From positions 1 to 64,000 of the forward strand of contig NZ_JAIUGV010000009.1 in NCBI RefSeq assembly GCF_020164745.1: a DNA stretch of 64,000 bases. Direction: 5' to 3'. Position 1 is the stretch's first letter. Each line of letters opens with the position of its first letter. Shown in pieces: positions 1 to 8,853 of this stretch. This stretch comes from Mesorhizobium sp. ES1-4. GTDB taxonomy: Bacteria; Pseudomonadota; Alphaproteobacteria; Rhizobiales; Rhizobiaceae. The notes under the pieces were generated by a model. The model saw only the letters and a program-made list of their open reading frames with translations. It made no database searches and was not told the DNA's origin. A program made the position numbers and the translations under genes.

Positions 1-117
1 TGCCGTCATGCGAAAGATCATCGTCACCCTAAACGCTAGGCTTAGAGACGCCATCATTCCTCAGAGTTGATGACGAAGGGAGAGGGAGGCGCTCGGTCAC
101 TTTCGGTCGTCGGCTCT

Positions 118-1386
118 CTATCGCGGCATCCGCAGCCCCAGCGCCTCGACCATCGCCGGGTCCAGCGCGCGCGTGGTGTCGTCCATCATGCCCATGCCGT
201 CGAACAGGTCCCAGAAGGCCCAGGGGAAGCCCGATGCCTCCGCACTCTGCCTGACGTCGGAGATGTAGCGGGCACGGTCGGGGTTTGGGGCGGCGACGTA
301 GCGGGCGTCGGTGCGCAGTGCGCCGAATTCGCCCATGATGACGCGCTGCGGCGCGATGCCGTGGTTGTCGGCCCAGTCACGCGCCTGGCTCAGATACCTG
401 TCGATGAACCAGCGGTCCGGCCCGGCGTCGAAATAGACCTTCAGCACGCGTTCGGTTTCCGCATAGGCGGCCTGCTTGTCCGCTTCTGAGGTCTCGGTTT
501 CCTGAGCCATGCGCTTCCTGACAGAGGCCAGCGTCCGTTCGAGCGAACCGGCGGAGGCCGGCCATGGCACATTGTTGAGCGCGCGGTAGACGGGCTCGCG
601 CATCCAGGGCGCGCCCTGATGGCTGAACAGATAGGGTTCGTAGAAATGGAAGGTGAACAGGATCGGCTCGAAGGCCGTCAGCGGTTCCGGGTCGAGCGCG
701 GCGAGCCCGCTCACCATCGAGCCGCAGCCGCCGGTGACGAGCAGCGGCAAGGTCGCCGCCGCCGCCCTGGCCGCAGTCAAAAGAGCCGCCTGGACGTTCG
801 ACCAGACGTTGGAATTGCAGGATTGCGGCGGCTCGTTGACCGGCTCCAGCGCCACCATCCCCGGCGCGAACCGTTCCAGCCTGCCGGCAAGCTCGCCGAC
901 CAGCCCGCGATAGGCTCCGAATTCAGGCGCGGCGGTGCTGGAGACCATGCGGTCGGGGTTCCAGTAATGGGTGGCGCCGTTGGCCTGCACGTTGACGATG
1001 ATGCCGAGATACGCATCCATGACGGCGGCCACGGCATCGTCCAGCATCGCCAGCAATTTTGCGCGCGTGGCGGCGTCGGCGGCCAGGAACGGGCCGGGAT
1101 CGACCGGCAGGCGGATGAAATCGAGCCCGGTCTTGCGCAGCCGGCGAAGGTCGTCCGGCGTCGGCACCGGCCGCTGCGACTGGAAGGGCGGCCAGGCATA
1201 GTCGGTGCGTGGTGCGGGAAACTCGCGCGTCAGCGCGAACCAGGGCCAGGCATTGACGCCGCGCCGGAACGGCCAGGTGCCTGTGGCGGCCCGCGCGGGC
1301 GCCATGGGCGAAAGCGCCGCCGTGGCGGGCACCAGCGCCGTCGACAGCGCGGTCCTCAGCAGCCGCCGTCGCGACCAGCCCGTCAT
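118..1386 (-). CDS. Glycoside hydrolase family 5 (cellulase-like), Tat-exported
   Basis: The 422-residue product has a twin-arginine start (SRRRLL at residues 5-10), a hydrophobic stretch and an Ala-rich cleavage region near residue 33, so it is probably exported folded through Tat. The mature part looks like a GH5 TIM barrel: the acid/base Glu sits in a VNEPP motif (E185) and a candidate nucleophile Glu in MGEFGA (E353). Members hydrolyse beta-glucans such as cellulose. Its ATG overlaps the stop of the upstream glycosyltransferase by four bases (ATGA), so the two are translationally coupled. With the polysaccharide genes across the divergent promoter, I infer trimming or turnover of a surface glucan. 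The exact substrate cannot be read from the sequence. Confidence 0.85.
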   Translation of the reverse strand: MTGWSRRRLLRTALSTALVPATAALSPMAPARAATGTWPFRRGVNAWPWFALTREFPAPRTDYAWPPFQSQRPVPTPDDLRRLRKTGLDFIRLPVDPGPFLAADAATRAKLLAMLDDAVAAVMDAYLGIIVNVQANGATHYWNPDRMVSSTAAPEFGAYRGLVGELAGRLERFAPGMVALEPVNEPPQSCNSNVWSNVQAALLTAARAAAATLPLLVTGGCGSMVSGLAALDPEPLTAFEPILFTFHFYEPYLFSHQGAPWMREPVYRALNNVPWPASAGSLERTLASVRKRMAQETETSEADKQAAYAETERVLKVYFDAGPDRWFIDRYLSQARDWADNHGIAPQRVIMGEFGALRTDARYVAAPNPDRARYISDVRQSAEASGFPWAFWDLFDGMGMMDDTTRALDPAMVEALGLRMPR

Positions 1387-2552
1387 GCGGCGCCGGGCGA
1401 GGGGCGGTCGACCGGCACGGCATTGGCGGCGGTCACGCCCAGAAGCCGGTAGGCTTCGGTTTCATAGGCAAGCAGGACATCGTCCCAGCGGAAGACTTCA
1501 TTGGCGCGCGCCCTGGCGGCCTCGCCGCAGGTCCTGACCAGGGCGTCATCCTCCAGCGCCTGCCGCATTCGCTCGGCGCAGCTTCGCGCGTCGGTGAAAT
1601 AGATGGCAGCCGCACCAGCAGTCCATCTGTTGTACGGGTTGTCGTGGGCGATCACCATATTGCCGGCGGCGAGCGCCTCGACCAGCGATGGGTTGGTGCC
1701 GCCGACGGTGTGGCCATGCAGATAGGCGCGCGCGTGAAAACGCAGCGCCTTCACCGCCGCCTGGTCGTATATGGCGCCGGGCAGCACCACCGAGGCGTTG
1801 GCTGCGTTGCGAACGGCGACATGATAGGGAATTTCGGGGGACAGCGTGCCCAGCACCACCAGCTTCATGTCGCGCTTCTGGCTGCAGAAGGCCTCGACGA
1901 TGGGCAGGATGTTGTTGTCGGGCTCGATGCGCGCGATCGAAATCAGGTATTTGCCAGGCTCGAGGCCGAGCGCGCGAACCGGCGCTTCCGGCGCCGATGT
2001 CACCGGGTCGGCGCCATAGGTGATGGTGGCTATGGCGCTGCGCGGCCGGCGCGTCGCCAGGTGATCCGCGATCACGGGATGGTCGGCGACCAGACGGTGC
2101 GAGGCCCAGGCGCCGATCCACTCGTTGAGCCAGAACCATGTGCGCGCCGCCGCGCCCCATTTGGGCCGGCGCCATTCGATGCCGTCCATGTTGGTGATGA
2201 TCTTGCGCCGCATCAGCCTCAGCCAGGTCAGGAAGACCGCGCCGTTATAGCCCAGCACCAGGCAGACGCCGGGCCGCCGGGCGGCGTCGAGCACGCATTG
2301 CCAGTCGAATTCCAGCGTCGCGCGGGGGCCTTTCGAAGCGACCTGGACATGGATGAGCTCGATACCTTTCCAGGTTTCGATGCGCACCCTGCCGTCGACC
2401 CGCTCGACCTCCTCCTGGCAGTAGACGCCGACCTTCCAGCCGCGCGCGACAAGAAACAGCGCCAGTTTCTCGGCGAAGGTTTCAAAGCCGCCATGGGCCG
2501 CGGGGATGCCGCGTGTTCCCAGGATCAGGATGGAAGGCTTTTCCGGTTTCAT
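1383..2552 (-). CDS. Glycosyltransferase, DUF1972/GT4 type
   Basis: The 389-residue protein opens with ILILGTRGIPAAHGGFETF, the hallmark of the DUF1972 N-terminal domain found in rhamnosyl- and other GT-B transferases of polysaccharide assembly. The C-terminal half carries a GT4-like nucleotide-sugar region (HTVGGTNPSLVEALAAGN), with Glu-Ala in the donor-binding helix. It is cytosolic with no signal peptide. It would transfer a sugar from an activated donor to a lipid-linked acceptor; sugar identity is not readable. It is the first gene of a two-gene minus-strand operon with the GH5 enzyme and diverges from the plus-strand polysaccharide genes across a 423-bp gap. Confidence 0.85.
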   Translation of the reverse strand: MKPEKPSILILGTRGIPAAHGGFETFAEKLALFLVARGWKVGVYCQEEVERVDGRVRIETWKGIELIHVQVASKGPRATLEFDWQCVLDAARRPGVCLVLGYNGAVFLTWLRLMRRKIITNMDGIEWRRPKWGAAARTWFWLNEWIGAWASHRLVADHPVIADHLATRRPRSAIATITYGADPVTSAPEAPVRALGLEPGKYLISIARIEPDNNILPIVEAFCSQKRDMKLVVLGTLSPEIPYHVAVRNAANASVVLPGAIYDQAAVKALRFHARAYLHGHTVGGTNPSLVEALAAGNMVIAHDNPYNRWTAGAAAIYFTDARSCAERMRQALEDDALVRTCGEAARARANEVFRWDDVLLAYETEAYRLLGVTAANAVPVDRPSPGAA

Positions 2553-2975
2553 GGCTGTAGGCGCTTTCAGGTCCGCTCGGCCCGCAATGCGCGGGCCCCC
2601 TCATCTGGAAACCGCGGCCCAGCGATATCCGTGCCAGACCCAGTTCCGGCCACCATCGCACCGCGGTGTAAAATATTTCTTCCGACGGCCGGAGCTGTTT
2701 CATTATCGGTCAACTATCCCAGCCTATGTATCGGAACAAGGCAATGCCGCCACCCTGCGACCACCAGACGGTCAAGCCAGGGCCGGCATGATCCTTGCTA
2801 GTGGATTTCTGTGCGCCACATCGGCGGAGGACGTGCAGCATTGGCAATGGTGATCCGGGGTTTACGCTCGTCACCATGCCGGTAACCGGTGAAGTCCAAA
2901 GGGGTGTTGGGCTTGAAATCTCCAGTCGCCTGATCCGTCAGGCGGCGGGATCGTCAAACTACCCCTGGCAGAAAG
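2553..2975. other. Divergent intergenic region, no gene seen
   Basis: This 423-bp gap separates divergent polysaccharide operons and must hold both promoters. It contains a short GC hairpin near 2580-2600 (cccgcaatgcgcggg) and an inverted repeat cgcctgat/atcaggcg-like near 2928-2945 just upstream of the plus-strand operon. The small open frames here lack ribosome sites and look random. I could not identify a specific operator. Confidence 0.5.
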
Positions 2976-4157
2976 ATGCATGGGAATATGCGGATTGCAT
3001 GCGTCCATCAGGGCTATGAACTCTATGGTTCCGACCGCAGCTTCGCGGAGAGCGTCGCCGCGCTGCGCGCCGCGTTTCCGTCGGCCGACATAGAAGTGGT
3101 CCTGCCGCGCGGCGGACCGATCTTGCGGATCCTCGAACCGCATGCGACCCGGATCGTCTTCGAGCCGCTCTGGGTGCTCAGGCGCCAGGCCATTGCGCGC
3201 CTCGCCACCATCGAGATGGCGCGGCTGCCGATCGCGGTGCTGAGGGCATGGCGGCGGCTCAGGGATTGCGACCTCACCTATGTCAACACCTCGATCGTGG
3301 CCGACTACGCGCTGGCCGCGCGCCTGCTGCCCGCCAAGGCACTGCTGCACATCCACGAAATTCCCGAAGGCGTGCTGCGCCGGATCCTCGTCGGGTTGAT
3401 GCATTGGAGCCATGCCGATCTCATCTTCAACTCGAAAGCGACGCGCGCCACGTTCGGCGATCCCAAATCCGCGCGCTCCCATGTCGTCTATAACGGCGTT
3501 GCCGGCCCGGCCGCCGCGGAACCGGTGACCTATGACGGCAGGCGCCCGCTCAAGGTGCTGCTGCTTGGCCGCATCAACAGGATCAAGGGCCAGGAAGTGC
3601 TTCTGGAGGCGATCGCCTCGCTGCCGGCGGAACTCAGGTCGAGGATCGAGGTGCGGCTGGTCGGCGGCGCCTTCGAAAGCGTCGAGCGCGAGCAGGCGCT
3701 CGCCGACCTGGTCGGCAGCATGGGGCTCACCGGACGCGTCAGCGTGCTGCCCTTCATTCCCGATCCGTCCGAGCATTATCGCTGGGCCGATATCGTCACC
3801 GTGCCGTCGCGGCGTCCCGAATCGCTCGGCCGCGTCGCCATCGAGGCGATGGCCTATGGCCGGCCGCCGCTGGTGTCGGCGATCGGCGGGCTCGTCGAGG
3901 TGGTCAGCGATGGCGAAACGGGCTGGCATGTCCCGCCCGGAGATGCCGCAGCGCTTGCCGGCAAACTCGAGGAAATCATCCTGCGGCCCGAGGCCTGGCG
4001 CTCCTTTGTCGCCGCCGGGCGGGCGCGCTACGAGGCGGTCTTCAGCGAGCCGGTCGCGGCGGCGGCGATTGCCGCGATAGCCGCCGACAAGCTGAAGGCG
4101 GCCATCGCCAGGCCGGGCCGCACGGCAACCGCGCGCCAGGCGGAGACACGGTCGTGA
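2976..4157 (+). CDS. Glycosyltransferase family 4
   Basis: This is a 393-residue GT-B fold enzyme. The N-terminal domain starts RIACVHQGYELYGSDRSF, typical of GT4 acceptor domains with the Gly-rich first loop. The C-terminal domain has KVLLLGRINRIKGQEVLLEA and the donor-site motif ESLGRVAIEAMAYGRP, i.e. the EX7E pattern. It is a cytosolic sugar transferase for polysaccharide or glycolipid assembly. ATGs exist at 2976 and 2988; the second begins right at the conserved MRIACVH, so the true start may be four codons downstream. Its stop overlaps the GTG of the flippase gene, so it heads an operon running to about 7946. Confidence 0.87.
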   Translation: MHGNMRIACVHQGYELYGSDRSFAESVAALRAAFPSADIEVVLPRGGPILRILEPHATRIVFEPLWVLRRQAIARLATIEMARLPIAVLRAWRRLRDCDLTYVNTSIVADYALAARLLPAKALLHIHEIPEGVLRRILVGLMHWSHADLIFNSKATRATFGDPKSARSHVVYNGVAGPAAAEPVTYDGRRPLKVLLLGRINRIKGQEVLLEAIASLPAELRSRIEVRLVGGAFESVEREQALADLVGSMGLTGRVSVLPFIPDPSEHYRWADIVTVPSRRPESLGRVAIEAMAYGRPPLVSAIGGLVEVVSDGETGWHVPPGDAAALAGKLEEIILRPEAWRSFVAAGRARYEAVFSEPVAAAAIAAIAADKLKAAIARPGRTATARQAETRS

Positions 4158-5458
4158 CATTCCCTGGCCATCTGGTGCGGCGCCTCGTGCTGATGATCGG
4201 CGGCGAGGCGATGCAGAGCGGTTTCCATTTTGCCCTCAACATCGCGCTGCTGCACATGCTGTCGGCGCAAGGCTACGGCCTCTTCGCCATCGGCATGGTG
4301 ATGGGCGGCGTCGGCCTGTCCTATATCAGGTCGCTCACCGCCGTTCCGGCCTCGATATGGATGGGCAAGAGCACCAACAGCGCCGGCGTCGATGCCTATG
4401 ACGTCGCGTTCGGGACAGCGGCGCTTGTCGTCGCGGTGCTGATGGCCATCGGCACGGCGATCCTGATGCGTTTGCTGGGCGACCCCAGCGGACTTGCCGC
4501 CGGCTGCTTCGTCGGCGCGTGGTCGCTGCGCAGCCATATGCGCACGGCCTTCTTCGCGCGCCGCCAGCAGGTGATCGTCTCGGTCAGCGATGCCGCCTTC
4601 ACGATCGCCGGCACCGTCATGGCCGGCCTGGCGATCTGGTTGGCCAAGGATGTGCTGCAGACCGTGTTCTATTCGCTCGCGGCGGCCAATCTGTTTGGCA
4701 TCTTCGTCCTGACGCGGCTGGCGCGCCGCACCATGCGCATCAGCTTCCGCATGCCGACGCGGCGGCGCTATGCAAGGCTTTGGTCCCAGCTCTGCTGGTC
4801 GGCATTCAGCGCCACCACCACCAACATCCAGGGCCAATCCCTGGCGCTGCTGGTCGCGGGCATCGCCGGGCCGGCCGCCTATGCGCCGCTGGCCGCGGTG
4901 ATCGTGCTGTTCGCGCCGCTGCGCATCATCAGCCTCGCCTTCGTGAACATGACGCAGCCGGAACTCGCCAAGCTGCTGCGCAACAACGAAACGCGCCGTG
5001 TCTGGTCGCAGGCAAAGCTGTGGGCCGTTGTCATGGGGCTCGGTGCGGTGGCCTATGGATGCGCCATCCTGTTCGTTCTGCCGATGATAAAATCCCAGGC
5101 CCTCCAGGATGCCTCGGTGGGGTTCATCGGGCTTTTCGTGATCGCGAATTTCGTCCCGATCATGCTCTATATCATGCCCCGCATCGTGCTCGAGATCATG
5201 GGTGATTTCCGCATCGTCGCCTTCATCACCATGGGCGGCGCCATCGTTGGGCTGGCGCTGGTCGCTATCCTGCTGGCCATCGCGCCGCCGCCATGGGCGC
5301 TGCTCGGTTCCGCGGTCTCCGAGATCTTCGTGCTCGTGGCATCCTGGTATTTCGTGCATCACCGCATGTGGAACATCGAACACCCGGACCAGCGGCGCGA
5401 CAGCCGGCTTGGCTCGTGGCGGCGGCGGGCGGTTTCGTTCGCCGCGGTAAAGCGATAG
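4154..5458 (+). CDS. Polysaccharide flippase-like membrane protein (Wzx/MATE-type)
   Basis: The 434-residue protein is hydrophobic throughout, with about twelve predicted membrane spans. Its N-terminus (IGGEAMQSGFHFALNIALL, then GYGLFAIGM) resembles the first helices of MVF/MATE-type polysaccharide export flippases. The likely role is to flip lipid-linked oligosaccharide across the inner membrane. The GTG start at 4154 overlaps the previous stop (GTGA). The C-terminal tail is basic (RRRAVSFAAVKR), consistent with a cytosolic end. Substrate unknown; context says product of the neighbouring glycosyltransferases. Confidence 0.8.
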   Translation: MTFPGHLVRRLVLMIGGEAMQSGFHFALNIALLHMLSAQGYGLFAIGMVMGGVGLSYIRSLTAVPASIWMGKSTNSAGVDAYDVAFGTAALVVAVLMAIGTAILMRLLGDPSGLAAGCFVGAWSLRSHMRTAFFARRQQVIVSVSDAAFTIAGTVMAGLAIWLAKDVLQTVFYSLAAANLFGIFVLTRLARRTMRISFRMPTRRRYARLWSQLCWSAFSATTTNIQGQSLALLVAGIAGPAAYAPLAAVIVLFAPLRIISLAFVNMTQPELAKLLRNNETRRVWSQAKLWAVVMGLGAVAYGCAILFVLPMIKSQALQDASVGFIGLFVIANFVPIMLYIMPRIVLEIMGDFRIVAFITMGGAIVGLALVAILLAIAPPPWALLGSAVSEIFVLVASWYFVHHRMWNIEHPDQRRDSRLGSWRRRAVSFAAVKR

Positions 5459-5467
5459 GAGAGGGAT

Positions 5468-6688
5468 GTGTCTGGCCAGGCAGTGGAAATTGCCGCGATG
5501 ACCGACTTGCCCGACGGGCAGGTTCCGCGTCCCGCCGCCATCGCGGCGAACGATGCCTATACGGCGAAACTGCACACCAGCCTCGAGGCGGTCAGGCCGC
5601 TCTGGCTGCGCCTGCAGGCGCAGGGCGTATGTACCGGCCACCAGAACTACGCCTGGGCGGAAGGGATCGTCGCGCGCCTGCTTCCGGAAAACGCGGAACT
5701 GCTCGTCGTGGAGGTGGGCGACGCCGCCACCGGCGAACCCAGAATGCTGGTGCCGCTGATGCGGCGCAGGGCGTTCCACCATTGGGTGGTCGAATGGTTG
5801 AGCTGTGGCGTCTGCGACTACTCGGCGCCGCTGCTGGCCGATGCCAGCCCGTGGACACCCCATTCCGCGCAGGCTGCGTGGGCGGCGGTGCGCTCGGCGC
5901 TGCCGCCGGCGGACCGCGTCAACATCGTGGGGATTCCCCGGCAGGTCCACGGGGTCGCCAATCCGTTGGCCTTGCTCGCGGCCGCGCGCGATTCCAACCA
6001 GACCTCCTTCGGCATCGCCATCGACGGCGACCCGGAAACAGTCCTCAAGCGGCTTTGCAGGCCGTCCTTCGTCAAGGAGTTCGGCAAGGACTGGCGCCGC
6101 CTCGAACGGGTCGGCGGCGTGGAACTGGTCGAGGCCCACGCTCCGGCCGAGGTCGAGCGCATTTTCGGCGAACTGGTGCGGATGCGGCTCGACCGCTTTC
6201 GCGAGCTTGGCCGCTTCGACCTGCTGACGCAGGAGAAGATCGTCGATTTCTACCGGAACGCGGCTGTTCAGGGTCTGGTGGACGGATCGGTGCGGCTGTT
6301 CGGACTGCTCGTCGGCGAGGCGATGATTGCGGTTCAATATCTGTTGGTTCATCAAGGGACTGTTCATGCTCTGCTGATAGCAATGGACCAGAGCGTCGTG
6401 CCAAATGTCTCGCCGGGGCTCGTCATCATGGGCAGGTTGATCGGCTGGGGGCGCGAACAGGGCTTTGGGTATTTCGACCTGTCGGTCGGCAACCAGAGCT
6501 ACAAGGAACATATGGGAGCCAAGGGTTCGGTATTGGTCGAACTCTGCCATGGCTTGACGATGCGGGGCGGCGTGGCCAATGCCGTGATCGAGTTCCGCAG
6601 GCGGGCCGAGGCTTTCGTGCGCTCCAACCCAAGGCTGCTCAAAGCGGTCCAGGGAACGATGCGGGGTTTGCGGCGCTTGCGTGGATGA
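5468..6688 (+). CDS. GNAT-like acyltransferase, BioF2/CelD family (paralogue 1)
   Basis: This 406-residue protein belongs to the BioF2-like/CelD acetyltransferase group: FRELGRFDLLTQ followed by VDFYRN and then GSVRLFGLLVGE.MIAV, the usual second GNAT half, ending with GYFDLSVGNQSYKEHMGA. In polysaccharide loci such proteins are linked to acyl modification of sugars or of exported polymer. The GTG start at 5468 follows a gagaggga ribosome site and lies nine bases after the flippase stop. The next gene is a close paralogue of the same length. No signal peptide; cytosolic. Donor and acceptor are unknown. Confidence 0.78.
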   Translation: MSGQAVEIAAMTDLPDGQVPRPAAIAANDAYTAKLHTSLEAVRPLWLRLQAQGVCTGHQNYAWAEGIVARLLPENAELLVVEVGDAATGEPRMLVPLMRRRAFHHWVVEWLSCGVCDYSAPLLADASPWTPHSAQAAWAAVRSALPPADRVNIVGIPRQVHGVANPLALLAAARDSNQTSFGIAIDGDPETVLKRLCRPSFVKEFGKDWRRLERVGGVELVEAHAPAEVERIFGELVRMRLDRFRELGRFDLLTQEKIVDFYRNAAVQGLVDGSVRLFGLLVGEAMIAVQYLLVHQGTVHALLIAMDQSVVPNVSPGLVIMGRLIGWGREQGFGYFDLSVGNQSYKEHMGAKGSVLVELCHGLTMRGGVANAVIEFRRRAEAFVRSNPRLLKAVQGTMRGLRRLRG

Positions 6689-6722
6689 CGCCGGGGCGGG
6701 CCAGAACGGATAGGAGAAGCAT

Positions 6723-7946
6723 GTGGCAAGCCAGGCAGTGCAGCCGGCCGCGGTGGCGGGTGCACCGATAAAACCAATTTCCCCGATCAGAGCCGGAGTG
6801 GACATCGGCGCGCATTACACGGCGCGGCTGCACACCAGCTTCGACACTATAAGGCAGCTCTGGCTGCGCCTCGAGGAAACCGGTCTGTGCACGGGTCATC
6901 AGGGCCTTGCCTGGGTGGAAGGGATCGCCAGCCGGCTGATGCCCAAAACCGCCGATCTGCTCATTGTCGAGGTCAACGACGCCGCCACTGGCGCGCCCGT
7001 CATGCTGCTGCCACTGATGCGACGCCGGGCACTCGGCCACTATGTGATCGAATGGCTGAGCTGCGGCGTGTGCGATTATTCGGCGCCGCTGCTGGCCGAT
7101 GCCAGGCCCTGGACCACGCGGAGCGCCGACGCCGCCTGGGCGGCGGTCCGTGCCGTACTGCCGCCGGCCGACCGCATCCATGTGGCGGGAATCCCGCAAC
7201 GGATCCACGGCGTCGCCAACCCGCTGGCGCTGCTTTCGGCGGCGGGAGATTCCATCCAGATCCACTCGGGCCTGGTCATGGATGGCGAGCCGGAAACGCT
7301 GATCAAGCGCATCTGCAAGTCGTCCTTCGCCAAGAATTTCAACAGGCACTGCCGCCGCTTCGAACAGCTCGGCGGCCTCGCACTGGTCGAAGCCGAGACG
7401 CCCGAGATGATCGAGGAGCAGTTCGGCAGGCTGCTGGACCTCAGGCTCAACCGTTTTCGCGAACTCGGGCGGTTCGACCTCCTGACGCAGGCGCCGGTCG
7501 TCGATTTCTACCGCAATGCCGCCCTGCAAGGGCTTTCCGACGGCTCGGTGCGGCTGTTCGGGCTGCGCGCCGGTCAGGCCTATCTCGCAGTCATGTACCT
7601 ACTGGTCATGAAGGGCACCTTGCACGCCCTGCTGCTTGGGATCGACCAGGAAGCGGTGGCCAACGTCGCTCCGGGCCTGACGATGATCGGCAAGCTGATG
7701 ATATGGGGACGGGAGCAAGGGCTGGGCTATTTCGACCTTTCGGTCGGCGGCCAGGGATACAAGCAGCATATCGGCGCCTCGAGCTATGTGCTGGCCGAAT
7801 TGTGCGAGCCGATAACGCTGAAGGGCAGGGGCTCGACCGCCTATATCAGGCTGCGCGGCAAGACCGAGCTTTTCGTGCGGTCCAGGACACGGCTTTACAA
7901 GGCCGTGCAGGGCGTGATGCGCCGTTTGCGGCGATTGAAGAACTGA
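6723..7946 (+). CDS. GNAT-like acyltransferase, BioF2/CelD family (paralogue 2)
   Basis: This 407-residue tandem paralogue of the preceding gene shares blocks such as EWLSCGVCDYSAPLLADA and FRELGRFDLLTQ, with well over half of positions identical by eye. Divergence is greatest at the N-terminal 30 residues and in the C-terminal third, which suggests different acceptor or donor choice after duplication. It starts with GTG at 6723 behind aggagaag. It is the last gene of the polysaccharide operon; 79 bp separate it from the EthD gene, so read-through is possible but no terminator is obvious. Confidence 0.78.
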   Translation: MASQAVQPAAVAGAPIKPISPIRAGVDIGAHYTARLHTSFDTIRQLWLRLEETGLCTGHQGLAWVEGIASRLMPKTADLLIVEVNDAATGAPVMLLPLMRRRALGHYVIEWLSCGVCDYSAPLLADARPWTTRSADAAWAAVRAVLPPADRIHVAGIPQRIHGVANPLALLSAAGDSIQIHSGLVMDGEPETLIKRICKSSFAKNFNRHCRRFEQLGGLALVEAETPEMIEEQFGRLLDLRLNRFRELGRFDLLTQAPVVDFYRNAALQGLSDGSVRLFGLRAGQAYLAVMYLLVMKGTLHALLLGIDQEAVANVAPGLTMIGKLMIWGREQGLGYFDLSVGGQGYKQHIGASSYVLAELCEPITLKGRGSTAYIRLRGKTELFVRSRTRLYKAVQGVMRRLRRLKN

Positions 7947-8025
7947 GGTCCCAGCCAAGGCGGATTGACCAACTCCCCGCAAACCATCACGCTGCCGGCG
8001 GAGCAATGGTTTCGAGGAGGCAACG

Positions 8026-8334
8026 ATGGCAAGCCTGGTGGTGATGTATGGCACGCCCGGAGATCCGGGCGCGTTCGATGCCTATTATCGCGAAAAGCAC
8101 ATTCCGCTGGCCAAGACCATACCGGGTTTGCGGAGCTACGAAATCAGCCGTGGCCCGGTGATGACGCCGGCTGGTCCAGCGAAGGTCCATCTGCTCGCGA
8201 CCTTGCGGTTCGACGATCTGGCCGCCATCCAGAATGCATTTGCCAGCGCCGAAGGGCAGGCGACCGCGGCCGACCTCCAGGTCTTCGCGACCGGCGGCGC
8301 CGACATGCTGATCTTCGAGAGCGAGGACGTGTGA
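8026..8334 (+). CDS. EthD family protein
   Basis: This 102-residue dimeric alpha/beta-barrel protein of the EthD family has a clear pattern: VVMYGTPGDPGAFDAYY, then KHIPLAKTIPGLRSYEI, ending in a hydrophobic strand (ADMLIFESEDV). EthD is named from ether-degradation loci, but most members have no proven reaction. The ATG follows gaggaggcaac, a strong ribosome site. A related but frameshifted copy lies on the other strand at 24490-24802. It is not obviously tied to the polysaccharide genes upstream. Confidence 0.85.
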   Translation: MASLVVMYGTPGDPGAFDAYYREKHIPLAKTIPGLRSYEISRGPVMTPAGPAKVHLLATLRFDDLAAIQNAFASAEGQATAADLQVFATGGADMLIFESEDV

Positions 8335-8434
8335 GGCGGGCGTGCCTGCCTCAGATCTTGAATCAAGCCGAGGCGCGAAGCCCCTCAAAAGCCTGGCACA
8401 ATTCAGCCCATCGCAACTCGCCTGACAGCGGCGG

Positions 8435-8785
8435 GTGGTAAATCGCCGAAGGCCGTGGGGCGCGAAATTGACAGGACAGCGCGTCTCCGTCATCCTTGAG
8501 CCCAGTCGCCAGGCTGCGGAAGCGGTCGTGTTGCGTGTCAGGGCGACCGAGGGCAGAGTCATGTTCAGTCCCGTCTCCGGCCAGAATGCCAAGCGCGCCG
8601 CGGTGCGCAAGGTGCTCGACCGCCACAAGGTCTATATCGCCGCGCAGAGCTTTTCGGACGGCGCCTACCGGGCGCGCGTGCTGGTCGACGGCGAGGCCTA
8701 TTGGGTCGACGAATTCCGGCTCGCCCAGTTGCAGCAGGGGCTGACGCCGGCCGAGCTCGAGCTGACGCCGGTTGCTGACGATTGA
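8435..8785 (+). CDS. Conserved-looking hypothetical protein
   Basis: I do not recognise this 116-residue protein. It is rich in charged residues with a pattern of short beta strands (RVSVILEP, AVVLRVRATEGRVMF, YRARVLVDGEAYWVDEF) and has no signal peptide or membrane span. The GTG at 8435 is the longest start; a TTG at 8468 beginning MTGQRVSVIL may be the true one, because the upstream part is basic and low in codon quality. It lies 68 bp before ligD on the same strand and might be co-transcribed, but nothing in it points to DNA repair. Confidence 0.5.
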   Translation: MVNRRRPWGAKLTGQRVSVILEPSRQAAEAVVLRVRATEGRVMFSPVSGQNAKRAAVRKVLDRHKVYIAAQSFSDGAYRARVLVDGEAYWVDEFRLAQLQQGLTPAELELTPVADD

Positions 8786-8853
8786 GCTGTTAGGCCTCCA
8801 TGCCGTGATGCCTGCCGAGGTCGCGTTCCCGCCTACCCGCCCGGGCCTTTGAC

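Noticed and set aside
4028..6805. A 925-residue minus-strand open frame across the polysaccharide genes
   Set aside because: It is rich in His, Arg and Gln as expected of an antisense shadow, and three convincing plus-strand genes fill the same region.
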